This document shows positions 24,136 to 35,357 of a DNA stretch of 64,000 bases, piece by piece. The translations under genes were made by a program, and so were the position numbers. Origin of the DNA: Anastatus disparis. Taxonomy: Eukaryota > Arthropoda > Insecta > Hymenoptera > Eupelmidae. Below the pieces are notes generated by a model. It searched no databases, had not been told where the DNA came from, and saw only the letters and a program-made list of their open reading frames with translations. The first letter of the stretch is position 1, and every line of letters begins with the position of its first letter. The stretch spans positions 372,001 to 436,000 of the forward strand of contig JAFFSR010000017.1 of NCBI GenBank assembly GCA_017163975.1. Reading direction: 5' to 3'.

Positions 24136-24534
24136 TTGAATCATTATAAAATGGAATGGGATCCAGTTTCAAATGAATACATTGTTGTAGAAAACTTACA
24201 ACATCAAGAAGAATTAGATGATTTAAATAACCGAATAAACGAATTTGAACGGTTTCAAGAGCAGTACGAAGAATGTATGGAAAATTTTAATGAAAATACA
24301 GATTTATCTAGATTAAATAATGTAATTAATAACTATATCGGTATTGAAAATGAAAAACTTCATTTTGGAAATTGGAACAACGTAACATATTATTATGAAT
24401 ATATGACAAATAAAATTATTCAATATAAGTTAGAAATACGTGATCCAATAATGGAATATTATATCTTAACTCATAATACAATATATTATAAATATTTATT
24501 ACGTATTGCTAATATAATTTTTTTTATATTATGA
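24136..24534 (+). CDS. Second ORF of the Helitron, unknown function
   Basis: A frame of about 130 residues follows the helicase by 250 bp on the same strand. An ATG at 24151 fits as start. The protein is acidic at the start with a likely coiled coil (about residues 20-55, LDDLNNRINEFERFQEQYEECM), then aromatic-rich (Tyr/Asn) with a hydrophobic tail. It is intact while the neighbouring Rep-helicase gene is heavily broken, which is either chance in a short frame or a sign of constraint. I do not recognise a family. Confidence 0.4.
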   Translation: MNHYKMEWDPVSNEYIVVENLQHQEELDDLNNRINEFERFQEQYEECMENFNENTDLSRLNNVINNYIGIENEKLHFGNWNNVTYYYEYMTNKIIQYKLEIRDPIMEYYILTHNTIYYKYLLRIANIIFFIL

Positions 24535-25740
24535 AATATAATATAAAATATATTGAAGTAATAAATCAATAAAAATAATAAATATATCTTTTATAATAAC
24601 ATAAAATTAATCAAATATATTAAAACAGTAATTTAACATATATTTCATACATCAAAAAGACTTAATTGGATTAAGATATATTTAAGAAAAATAAATAAAA
24701 TTTAATAAAATACTCACTTTATAATTTTATTTATGACGTACATGGATTAGTGATTAATTGAGTTAATATTATTATATTTATGATACGGGCATTAAACGTT
24801 AAATAAATCAAATAAAATCCTATTATAACTTATACATTTTTAATTGAATTTAAATATAATAGAATGTTTAAAGAATAAATAAAAAATTATTTTATGAAAC
24901 AAAAAAAAATTAATAAAATTCATATCATTATGTATTATATTATATTGATTTTTTTAATTAATGAATAATATTAAAAATTATTTATTATCAAATAAATGAT
25001 CGATAATTAAAGAAAAAAAACAAACATGAAAATTATTTGAATATATCTTTTTTAATACTAGCAAAAAAGTCAAGGATATTAGAAAACAATATAGATATAT
25101 ATTTTGAACATCCAAAAGACTTAAAAATGAAATTAAGATATATTAAAAATAAAATTAAAATAATTAATAAATAAGGAAAAATTATATTATTTAATTTTAT
25201 CGTTTTATTTATGAAATATATTAATTAATAATATTATGATTATCATAATGATATTGAAATTTATTGTAAAATATATACTTCGAACAAAACTAATATTTAA
25301 AGAAAAGGAAATATATTAATTTTGAGTATATAAATTAAAGATACTAAATGTTATAAAAAAAATAATAATAATTAATATTCAAATATAAGAAATAAATGGA
25401 AAATTTTTAATAATAATAATATTAAAAAACATAGAATTCAATCAAGTATTAAATTTTGAATTTAGAATAATTATAATAAAAAAAATTTCTGTCCTATATT
25501 ATTGTAAGACATGTTACAATAATATTTAATTGAAAAATATCAAGTTATAATAATTATTCAAATAAACATACTTAAACAAAGATTTAAAAGAAATGAATAT
25601 TAATTAAACAATTGTTATAGAACAATAATATAATAACAAATTGTACAAATTATAAAATGACTTTTAAAACTTTGTTTAAGTATGTAATACTGATGGTGGA
25701 AGATGGATTGTAAATAGAGTCTATGGTATAAGAAGGAAGG
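24535..25740. other. Non-coding AT-rich right part of the Helitron
   Basis: It contains two loosely similar segments (around 24620-24700 and 25060-25150, sharing AAAAGACTTAA and TTAAGATATATT words). There is no coding frame. Confidence 0.5.
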
Positions 25741-26127
25741 GATACAGACTTTCATGGTTGTGTAGGGCTATAGGCGAAGGTAACCATGGTTTTATTTTGA
25801 ATAATTTTATAAAAAAAGGAATAATTTTAATTAATTTTAACATGTCTTAAAATAACTTAAAATTATTATAATTGATTTTATATAATTATTAAAAACAAAA
25901 CAAAAAAAACCAACACGCCATAATACCATACATTTTTTATTATTTAATTTATATTATAAATTATTAATTGTAAGGTATTATTGACAGTACCTCTTCGGGT
26001 GGTGTGGAAATCTGTCTTAGCAAATATATAATTAATATTAATTTTTTTAATACTTTTGGTCAGTACAAATCTCATTACTGGCTGACATAATGTAAATATA
26101 AACGGGGGTTGGCGAGCAGCGCGAGCA

Positions 26128-26143
26128 GGGAGGAACTCCCCTA

Positions 26144-26144
<1 letters not shown>
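26128..26144 (+). other. Helitron 3' terminus: hairpin plus CTAG
   Basis: A perfect 5-bp stem (GGGAG at 26128-26132, CTCCC at 26136-26140) with a GAA loop is directly followed by CTAG at 26141-26144. This is the termination signal expected at Helitron 3' ends (CTRR after a short hairpin). The next base is T, as expected for insertion between A/T bases. Confidence 0.8.

Positions 26145-26194
<50 letters not shown>
26145..26194. repeat. (TA)n microsatellite at the Helitron 3' flank
   Basis: About 50 bases of alternating TA directly follow the CTAG end. Such runs are common beside Helitron 3' ends. Confidence 0.95.
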
Positions 26195-26196
<2 letters not shown>

Positions 26197-27115
26197 TTCG
26201 CTTTCTATAAACGATTTTAATTGAAAACTATTTACAACTCATATGAATTGTAATAATGAATATTATTACAATTCATATGATGAATAATATTTATAACTTA
26301 TTTCAAATCAGAAGAAAAAAATTTTAATTATTTTAGTGATTATATTTTATATTAACTCTATAGTCTTTAATATATTATCGTGTATACATTAGTCACTTAT
26401 CGCGACTGCGTAGCGACGAGATATAGCCAACAGTTAGTTATCCGAGCATTTCTTTATCCTTAATTTTCTACCAGGGAATAGTTTAATATTTATTTTAATA
26501 TGTTATCGCTCGTCACAGTTAATGTTATTAGTAATGTAATTATAAATAGATAAAAATAATACATTATTTCCGGAAGTATCAACTCTAATAGAAATCAAAT
26601 ATAAATACCGTATTAATGAAACATTTTTACGATCAGAAACTATTCAATTGGCAAATATTTGCCATAAAGTTGCAAATCTATGCTAACATTTCAATTTCAG
26701 GTTATAAAAAGCGTTTCATATACATCGCATTTACGTTTGATTTTTATAAGTGAAGTGAGGTAAGTAAAAAGTAAAATAGAAATTAATAATTAAATTACAA
26801 TATATATAAACATAATTTGTTCAACTTTGACCCGTTTTAGTCGCACTGGGTAAAATACACCTCAACTAATTTTTGAAGTGGCATACAACGCAAAATTTTT
26901 TTCTATAATTATTTTTACAATGTAAATAAGAAGAATTAGAGACACGTAGTTTAAAGTTGGAGGAATTATATTTATTTATGTAAAAAAAATTAATAACAAT
27001 AAATTAAAGATTTTTAAATTATATAATTCTAAATAAATTTTTAAACATAAATTTGATAAAAATGTGAATCAATCTTGACAGTTTATACTAAAATATAATT
27101 TAACATAAGTTTTAT
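26195..27115. other. AT-rich stretch without genes
   Basis: No coding frame of note. It contains the right end block (26399-26476) of the possible composite element. The rest is AT-rich low-complexity DNA. Confidence 0.5.
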
Positions 27116-27119
27116 GAAT

Positions 27120-27705
27120 TATTTCCAAACATTTGCAAAACTTTACTATTACCTTTTAATAATTTTCTCATATTTACTGCAAGTCTTGGAAAAGTTTCGC
27201 TAAACACCTGCGAAACTTTACTATTCTCTCTTCACTTTCTCACGTTTATCACAAGATCTGAAAAATTTTCGTTAAACATCTGCGAAATTTCATTGTTCTT
27301 TTTCCTTTATTTTCTTACGTTTATCGCAAGTTTTGGTAAAGTTTTGTTGTACATCTGCAAAACTTTACTACTCCCATTTCTTTTCTTTCTCACGTTTATA
27401 AGAAGTTCCGGAAAAGTTTCACCAAACATCTGCGGAACTTTATTATCGTCTGTTTTTAATTTTTACGTCTATCGCAAGTTCCAGAAAAATTTCGCCAAAC
27501 ATTTGCGAAATTTCACCGTTCTTTCTTCTCTATTTTCTCAAGTTTATCGCAAGTTATGGAAAAGTTTCGTTAAACATCCGCTTAACTTTACTACTCCAAC
27601 TTCTTCACTTTCTCACATTTTTCACAAGTTCCAGATAAGTTTCGATAAACATTTGTGGAACTTTACTGTTCTCTCTCCTTGATTTTTTCAAGTTTGGCAT
27701 ATTCT
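27120..27705 (+). repeat. Minisatellite, ~74-bp unit, about 7-8 diverged copies
   Basis: Units read roughly GCAAGTTCCGGAAAAGTTTC, GCCAAACATCTGCGAAACTT, TACTATTCTC and TTTCTCACGTTTATC. GTTTATC-type anchors recur every 73-75 bases (27172, 27244, 27318, 27393, 27467, 27541, 27614). The 129-residue frame 27293-27682 runs through the array and is an artefact. A 12-bp stem (AAGTTTGGCATA near 27692, TATGCCAAACTT near 27753) follows. Confidence 0.8.
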
Positions 27706-28233
27706 CATTGCTAAAGTTTAGCCAAAACTTTAGCTAAAGAAAACTTATGCCAAACTTATCCCAACGACAATTTTTTTACGTGGGTTGTACTCGCATTTTA
27801 TTTCCTCTAAAATTCCATTACAAGGGAAATAACTTAACTCGATTGCGCACTTAATTTAACAAGACGTTTCAACATAAATAATAATTTTATACAACTTGCT
27901 ACAAAAAAAAGGTGTTAACAATAAATATAAAATTTATTCCTTTTTTTCAATCGAACGAATAATAAAAAAAGTGCTACTGAGGTTTCTTCAATTCATCACT
28001 GTAAACTCGCGCGACTCACTTGTTAAGATTTTTGTACAACGTTTATCATAAATTTAAGGATGTTCTGGCTATACAGTCTGTGTTAAAAGTTAGTATTTTC
28101 GATAATGGTTTATATTTTTGGGTAGGGAGGGTTTGTTCAATTTTTCACATAGTTATTTATTAGATATTATTAAAACAATCATTTTAAACCTTGTTTGATT
28201 TAAATATAACAATTTATTAAAAAGTTATAGTGT

Positions 28234-28568
28234 TGCTACGTACATTATATTGTACGTATATTATAATATAAAACATAAAATAAGGTAGAAACTCAGAGAA
28301 ATGCGATTCCGAGTTTCCGGACCAAGAGTCGCACGATGCGCGAAGTGCTGATTCGGCACTTCGTCGCGGGCAACTTACATCGTCGTTTTAGACGACGACG
28401 AGCGACAGACCATCGCCGGATGCGCTAAAACACAGTAGTAACTAGTCTCTCTCTCACTGTATTTACTTTATAAATAAATAACAGACAACTTCACATTAAT
28501 TCTCTCGTCAATTTATTTTGCATCCTCACACTCCCCATAGGAGTGCGTATCAAAAATCCCACGTTACA
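28234..28568 (+). repeat. 5' LTR of the gypsy element
   Basis: It starts TGCTACGTACATTATATTG and ends CCCACGTTACA. It differs from the 3' LTR at six positions seen by eye, four of them transitions. It holds a CG-rich segment with inverted CGTCGTTTTAGACGACGACG and a CTCTCTCTCACTG stretch upstream of AT-rich text with ATAAATAAATAA. Confidence 0.9.
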
Positions 28569-28578
28569 TATTATTTTT

Positions 28579-28596
28579 TGGTGGCAGCGGTGTGGG
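28579..28596 (+). other. Putative tRNA primer binding site
   Basis: TGGTGGCAGCGGTGTGGG lies ten bases after the 5' LTR. The leading TGG is the complement of tRNA CCA ends and the position is right for a minus-strand primer site. I cannot name the tRNA from memory. Confidence 0.5.
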
Positions 28597-29642
28597 ATAC
28601 GCAACAAGGATTTTAGCAAAAAAATAAAAATTTTTTTTTCAAGAAATAAACTTAAAGCGCGTCAGATAAAATAGAGAATTTTTTTAAAAAGAGAGAGAGA
28701 GAGAGATAATTTGATTAATTGAATACAGCGAGCAAATAGATTTTTTTTTAGCGAATTTTTTTTTTATTATTAAATATTTTTTGAAATCGCGTCGCGAGTT
28801 AGCAACGAAGAAGATCGGAACGAGAGGAAGGAAGGAAGGAAGGACGTCCGAAAATATTATCCGAAGAAATGAGAGTGCTTTTTATCACGCTGCTCACTCT
28901 CTGCTGTAACAAGTAAGTAGAAATTAAATAATACATATTAAAGTGTCCCAAGGAGTAGTATAGCTTCTTAAAGTGAATATAAAGCGAACTCGTAATAGAA
29001 CAAATAATGTTAGAATATTGACTTTGGATAAAAAAATCGTTAAATAAAAGTGATTAGTGCGTGAATATAATTACGCGAACTAGCAGTGTCGGTCGGTAAT
29101 AAGTAAATATTTAAAAATTATAAGTAATGTTGTGAAAAAAAGGGATAATTTATACATACGTGAAAAAGGAAAATAAATATTTTTGTTTTTATCAATTTTC
29201 ATCAGGTTTCTTTGTAAAATAAAATAAATTTTTATCATTCATGTGCTGAAAAAAAATAATAGTTATTGCCGTTGTTAGAGGAAAAAAAGGAATTTATAGT
29301 CTAAATATTTGAAAATAATTTTAATAATAATTTCATAATTAACGTGATTTGTGGAAACATTTTATGCCATAAATTTTGACATTATTCATTAATAAATATC
29401 CGTAAATCAAAAAAAAAATTATTAAACGCATATAAGAAAACGTAAACGCTTCGCCTTCTCACGCGTAAATTAAAGAGTAAAAAGAAAAATTAAATTTTAA
29501 GAAAAAAAATTAAATTGTCAAATCTTATTTATCGAACACGTCGCTCATTAATTTATTTTCGAAAAAGGACGAAAAAGCGAGACGTAGGGGACGCTCCTTA
29601 TCTCCTATAAGAAGTCCTCGCAACGAGGAGTATGGAAAAAGA
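28597..29642 (+). other. Long untranslated leader of the gypsy element
   Basis: About 1.0 kb between the primer site and Gag. It has a (GA)n run near 28690, (GGAA)n near 28830, and a spaced set of AT-rich text. There is no long frame. CTGTAACAAGTAAGTAG at 28904-28920 contains a good splice-donor-like AAGTAAGTA, which could allow a spliced mRNA, but no partner was identified. Confidence 0.5.
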
Positions 29643-31760
29643 GTGGTTAGCGAAAACAGCGATAATCCTATAGCTTCGTGTCCGTGCGGGAAATTCATGC
29701 TGATTTACGATTCAGGAAACACACAAGTATGGGGCGCGCCGGAATTGCTAGGCGGGTCGGAGGAAGGAATGAAAGAAATGAGGAGAAGATATGCAATGTC
29801 CGCATCGCAAGGACCCAATTTGCCGAAAACTACATCAGAAATTGTGAGAGGAATTGACGAAATGAGACGAGATATCGGTAGGGAACTGTCAGTGGGTGCA
29901 ATGCAGCGGACAAATATAATAGAGACAAATAGTGAATCGGAAGCAAATATGCAGTTAAAAAGAGCGGAACAGTTTGGAGCGGCGGAAGCTCATAAAAGAG
30001 CAAGTGCGTGGATAACACCGGGACTAAACACAAACTTAAATCCAGAACAACTAACACGTCCGTCGATACCGTATAATGGCACTTTTCTAACAAATACAAA
30101 TTTTTGACAAAATAGCCCGCAAACGTGGAATAACATACCAGCGCAAACTAATCCAAATTTTAATTTCAACACGCCAATGAACTCTAATTACGCAATGAAT
30201 GCACAACAAATAAATTCAGCGCCGGGAACGCAACTCGCAAATTTTCAAAATATGCCTTATTTATCGTTACACCAAGCGATCAGACGAATTCCAACCTTTG
30301 ACGGCAGCGTAGATAAATTACCTTTATTCTGTTCAGTACTACGAAGCATAGTAAATAATTTGGGGCCAGGCTGTCAAATTTTCATTATGTATGAGTTAGC
30401 TACAAAACTCACTGGAAAGGCAGCGGATATTTTCACGGCACGCTTAATGCAATACGAGTCGATAGAAGCTCTTATAGCAGACTTAGAGGCACAGTATAAT
30501 AACGTAACAATATTAGAAGAATTATCTACACAATTAAAAGTGATAACACAGCAGCAAGGCGAGTCAGCAACAGATTTTGGCGCGCGTGCACAAACTTTAT
30601 GACATCGATTATTAACAATTTACGATACAATGTCGATATTAAATGTACAAGATCGATTGGCTAGGAAGCAATTAATAGAAAAAGACGCCTTACAGTATTA
30701 TTTGTTCGGATTAATATCGCCCTTAGATATGCAAGTGCGTTGCGAAAAACCACAGACGTTAAGAAAGGCTATACAACTTGCAGCTGATTTTGAAAATAAA
30801 CAAAAGACGCGACTTTTTGCGCAGATGCGAAATTCATTTATAAACGGCCTGCAACCCGTAAATTCGGTAGCACAAAATACGCAATCATTATTATTATGGT
30901 CTCAACCGAATATTAATAACATGATGCAAATGACGCAAAATCAATATCAGTTATTAAATACAAATAAAGTGTATGAAGCACAAATAAAAGTAATGCAAGC
31001 TACGCCTGTAAAAATAGAAACAGGTACAAGTGCAGTTAAATGTAGCTATTGTGACAAAGAAGGCCATAAAGAAGACGTGTGCATTAAGAAGAAATACGAT
31101 AAAATACAATGTGCTTATTGCGATAAGATGGGGCACGCGACGGCAGAGTGTCAAACACTAAGAAATGATGCCGAAAATGGTATTATTCATGCACAAAATG
31201 AAAATAATTCGCAAGATGTTAATAATAGTAAAAGAAAACAGTCAAACGATAACAAAAATTATACGAACGGTCCGCGAAGCAATTATAGCAGAAGTAATTT
31301 CAATAATAATAATTACAATAGAAATTTTGATAACAATAATTACAATAAAAATTTTGATTATAATGATTATGGCAGAAATAACTCTAATAATAATTATAAC
31401 AATGGAAATGCGGATAATAATTACAGAAATAGTTATAGTAGATTCAACAGTGGGTTCAATAGAAATGGAAACTATGACTCACGTAATAATGAACATAATT
31501 ATGATGCTCAAGGACCGCCGCGTTATAATAATAATGCACGTAATAATAATAGAAATGATATCGGTTTTAATAGAGGTCGTAGTAGAGACAATAGTCGCGA
31601 GAGATATCAGTATATCAGAAACGAGAATCAAACGCGCGACCCGGATAGAGAACGGGATTCGAACGCAAAAATAAATGAGAATAATCAAGGTAATAAAATA
31701 AATGAGCCTTTAAACTCGCAGAATGTCCGCCGCAATCCTCAGCCGCCGGGCAGGAATTAA
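29643..31760 (+). pseudogene. Gag polyprotein of the gypsy element, two in-frame stops
   Basis: One continuous frame of 706 codons, broken only by TGA at 30105-30107 and TGA at 30600-30602. The middle (IPTFDGSVDKLPLFCSVL to about ALQYYLFGLISPLDMQV) is a Ty3-type capsid. Near the C terminus are two zinc knuckles, CSYCDKEGHKEDVC and CAYCDKMGHATAEC, for RNA binding; the second follows the C-X2-C-X4-H-X4-C spacing. They are followed by a long Asn/Tyr/Arg-rich tail. The frame starts without an ATG at 29643; the first in-frame ATG falls near residue 19. The gag stop at 31758-31760 overlaps a pol frame open in -1, so a programmed -1 shift is plausible. Confidence 0.85.
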
Positions 31761-31828
31761 TTAATAATATTCAAAATATATTAAATAATAGTAATAATAA
31801 GCATGTAAAAATTAGGCACACAATAAAC

Positions 31829-32308
31829 ATGAAACTCGCGTGCGCGGGGCGTAATCCGCCTATTGTCAAACTGGAAAGTCGGAATTTAAAAGAAAATAGT
31901 GCAAGATTTTATGTTGATTCAGGAGCAGATATTTCCGTAATAAAGGCCAAATGTATAAATGAAAATACAAGTATAGATAGGCAGCATATTTTAGAGATTA
32001 CAGGCGTCGTACCAGGGGAAATGTATACGTTAGGAAGAGCAGATATGACTCTTCAAGGACTACAGTGTGAGGTCCATATTGTCCCAGATAGCTTTCCTGT
32101 AAAAACAGATGGGCTAATAGGCTGGGAAACTATTAGTGAGCACAACGGACATATAAATGCCGTACATAAGTGCATTGATTTTATAAAATTATCGATTCCC
32201 TTTAAGCGGGTGGAAACAGAGGAAATTCCCGCAAGAATGAGACGCGTTATTGCTGCAAAAGTTATTAATAATGATGTAGAAGTAGGCTGGGTGCCACTTC
32301 AAAATTGA
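31829..32308 (+). pseudogene. Aspartic protease region of Pol
   Basis: It contains FYVDSGADISVIK, the catalytic D-S-G-A of retroviral-type aspartic proteases, and a later GLIGWETI turn near the position of the second conserved glycine segment. It would cleave the Gag-Pol polyprotein. The pol frame is open upstream of the first ATG at 31829 into the end of gag. A TGA at 32306-32308 interrupts the frame, which resumes directly (GPGILFGNF). The catalytic motif is intact. Confidence 0.85.
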
Positions 32309-34143
32309 GGGCCAGGAATATTATTTGGAAATTTTATTACGGAAAATAAAAATGGTAGAGCATACGCAGTATGTATAAATACAAATCATAAAGATATTGA
32401 AATTCCGACTCCAGAAATAGAAATTTTTTCATGCGAGGTTATAAAAAAAGATAATGATTTTTATGCCGATGAGGACGGCAACCGCGAAGGAAACGAAGTT
32501 TCCGATTGCAAAAAAATTAGACGCGCAATGTCGGAGTACGCGCAACAAAATTCAGAGAAAAAAAGTGCTGATGCTGAAATAAAATATGTAGACAGATGCA
32601 TGGCAAATAAAACTCCATGTGAAATGAAAGAAAGAGTTGAAAAAATAATGAGTATTTTAGACTTGGAAGAGTTGAACGAAGAAGAAAAAATGCACGTCAG
32701 AGAGTTGATATCCGAGAACCCCTTCGTTTTCGGTCTAGACGATGAGTTGCTCCCAGCAACAAATATTTTAACACATAAAATAAAAACGACTCATGAGGAG
32801 CCAATACGTGTGAAACCATACAGATATCCGATAGCATTAAAAAATATTATGCAGTAAGAAATAGAGAAGTTACTGAAAAAAGATATTATAGAACCATCTA
32901 TGTCGAGTTATAGTAGCCCGGCATGGATAGTTAACAAGAAACCTGACCCTCAGGGCAGGAAACGCTGGCGTTTGGTGACAGATTTTCGCCAACTAAATGA
33001 AATAACTGTGGGAAGTTGCTATCCACTGCCACTAACTTGTGACATCTTAGAAAATTTAGCGTCAGCAAATTATATTACCGCCGTGACCTTAAGGACGGCT
33101 ATTATCCGGTAAAGATTGATTCAAAAGATGCACATAAAACTGCCTTTTCAGGGCCATCGGGTACATATCAATACAAGCGTATGGCTATGGGGTTATGCGA
33201 AGCACCCATGACCTTTAGCAGAGCAGTGGTTCTAGCGTTACAAGGCTTGCAAGGTTCAGAATTAGAGATTTATCTATACGATGTAATAATTCATGCAGAA
33301 AATTTAGAACAACATGCAGTAAGATTTAAAAGATTTTTAAAACGGATTGAGAAAGCTAATCTAACAATAGAACCAAAGAAATGTCAATTTTTAAGACGCG
33401 AGGCGAAGGTATTAGGACATATAGTAGGAAAAGGACAAATTAAAACAGACCCTAAAAAGATAGAAGCAGCGCGTGATTATCCTATACCAACAAATAAAAA
33501 GAAAGTAAAACAATTTTTAGGCTTTGTTGGTTATTATCGTCAATTTATAAAAGATTTTGCGAGCATAGCAAGACCGTTACATAAATTAAGTTCAAAGAAA
33601 GAGAAATTTCTGTGGCTAGAAGAACATCAAATAGCATTTGACACGTTACGTGAGAAGCTATGCGAAGAGCCTGTGTTGGCCGCACCTAACTTAAGCGAGT
33701 CATTTATAGTGACAACAGATGCGTCTGATTATGCGATAGGCGCAATATTAAGCCAAGGAAAAATCGGCGAAGATCGACCTTGTGTATATGCCTCACGATG
33801 TTTAAAAGGAAGCGAACTTAGATATACTGTATATGACAAAGAATTGTTGGCAGTAGTTTTTGAAAAGGAACAGTTTAGACCTTATTTATACGGTACAAAA
33901 TTCACAGTAGTTACAGATCATGAACCGTTAAAGCATTTCCATACGAACACAAAGCCCGATTTAAAATTTAATAGACTAAAAGCAGCTTTACGAGGATATA
34001 CGTTTGATGTAGTGTATAGACCAGGAAGGAAAAATAATGCAGCCGATGCACTCTCTAGAAATCCAGTAATTGCAGACGGCGAAGAAAATCCTGAATTACC
34101 ACGTGCAGAAATGTATCAACTAGCAGATAAGCAAGAAAATTAG
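32309..34143 (+). pseudogene. Reverse transcriptase and RNase H of Pol
   Basis: The frame continues from the protease. RT text includes PAWIVNKKPD, RWRLVTDFRQLNE and KTAFSGPSGTYQYKRMAMGL; RNase H includes VTTDASDYAIGAIL, YDKELLAVVF and VTDHEPLKHF, which give the D-E-D residues, and the YRPGRKNNAADALSR end typical of gypsy. Breaks are a TAA at 32855-32857 and a frameshift near 33082-33110, within the DLKDGYYPVKI segment around motif A. The catalytic box reads YLYD (residues 31-34 counted from 33181) where YxDD is expected, so the first aspartate is Tyr. With that change the polymerase would be dead even without the breaks. Confidence 0.9.
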
Positions 34144-35357
34144 GAACCAAACGCAAACGAATGCTGTCCGCCAGCAAGAATTTTTATTACACGCGCAATA
34201 AATAAAAATGCGAATAAAACTAAAGAAGAAGATTCAAGTTCAGAAAATTCTGAAAATCCTAAAAAGAAAATCGTTATTAAAGAAACAAGTGACGAGTCAG
34301 AAATCAATAGTATAACCGGATCTGAAGAAAATTGGAATTATGCAAAAAGAAAGAAAGACCCTTGGAAAAGATCGGCGTACAAAAGGAAAAGGCGAAATAA
34401 AAAAGCGTTAAAAACACGTAAAAGTCAAGCAGATAGAAAGAAAAAATTAATTCAAGCTGAAAATATAATAAGTCAAGCACAAGACGACGGTAAGCTCGCA
34501 TATATGCGAAAAAGCACAAACATGCGAGAAGGAATTCTTGCAGCGAGTACACCAGTAGATAAGCCCCATGCAGTGTCATCAAGAAAAGAAAAGAATACGT
34601 ATAAGCCAGCGAGCGAAATATCAAAAAATAAAGGTATATTGAAAAATAATGGAAACAGCTGTGACGTAGAATCGCCATTAAAGACAATAAATATAAAATC
34701 AAAAGCTTCTCAACACAACAGCACCCAAATAGAAAAAGAAAAGGAGACACAGGATGATTTACAACACACTTCGCAAAGTAAAGAAAGTAGCCAAGGAAGT
34801 ATATTAAATATGATTCCAGAAATAATAACAAAAATGCGTGCTCGATTTTTAGTTGATGTCCAAGAACGAGAGATAAATGGTAGAGAAGGTGTACAAATAA
34901 ATATATGGGAAGAAACACCGGGAGAAGTAGCAGAAGCACTAAGAGGCATCAAGAAATAATAAATCAAACAGATTTTAATAAGCGAGAAAAAGTTCAGCCT
35001 CAAATGCCAAGAGAATACTACAAATTAGTACCAAACATAAGCTTAGAAAAAGATAAAGAGAAAAAATCATTAAGAATAAGTTCTGAAGTCGAAATTATTG
35101 ACAGTGAAAAAGACAAAGGTTCATATTTCGAGGACGAGTTTGAGGTACAAGATACAAATAAAAATCAAGAAAAAGAAATTATAAGTGAGAGTGAAAGCGA
35201 GAGAGATAAGCATGACGTCAGTGAATCTGAGTCGCAAGACGATAGCATATAGCAGGAAGAGAATGAGAGTAACGTAGAGCTAGATAAAAATAATTTAGAT
35301 GAGACTGAGTCGCAAGACCTTGAAGAAGAAGAAAAAACTGACGAAGAAAATGAGCAT
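34144..35357 (+). pseudogene. Acidic/basic linker between RNase H and integrase
   Basis: The pol frame continues after a TAG at 34141-34143 with no ATG. First comes a strongly basic stretch (KKDPWKRSAYKRKRRNKK near 34350), then mixed text to 34959 where the frame shifts by one base into the frame that serves the rest of Pol (open from about 34905). That frame is acidic (repeated SESE, DETESQ, EEEEKTDEE) up to a TAG at 35250-35252 and beyond. It looks disordered. It has no counterpart in textbook gypsy Pol, where integrase follows RNase H closely. Confidence 0.6.

Larger units (their letters stand above)
18927..26144 (+). mobile_element. Helitron (or Helentron-like) element, decayed
   Basis: It holds a broken Rep-helicase gene (19741-23886), a second ORF (24136-24534) and a typical 3' end: a GGGAG-GAA-CTCCC hairpin followed at once by CTAG (26128-26144), preceded by GCGAGCAGCGCGAGCAGG and followed by a TA run. 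The left boundary is uncertain; I place it at the first of three blocks that recur inverted near the right end. Block A is 18927-18950 with 25997-26020, block B 19210-19241 with 25902-25929, and block C 19272-19302 with 25755-25785. Ordinary Helitrons lack such inverted flanks; Helentron-type elements have short terminal inverted repeats. Confidence 0.8.
16814..26476. mobile_element. Possible composite DNA element with CCCTGGTAGAAA ends
   Basis: CCCTGGTAGAAA at 16814 has its inverted partner TTTCTACCAGGG ending at 26476. A second inverted block GCAGTCGCGAT lies 51 bases in on the left (16865) and its complement ATCGCGACTGC 67 bases in on the right (26399-26409). The interval would then be one element that later received two small TIR elements and a Helitron. 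No target duplication is evident and the arms are otherwise diverged, so this is tentative. Confidence 0.3.

Noticed and set aside
27293..27682. 129-residue plus-strand frame rich in Phe and Leu
   Set aside because: It lies entirely in the 74-bp minisatellite and follows its period.
31165..31674. 169-residue Ile/Met-rich frame in the retrotransposon
   Set aside because: It is a frame-shifted reading of the Asn/Tyr-rich tail of Gag.
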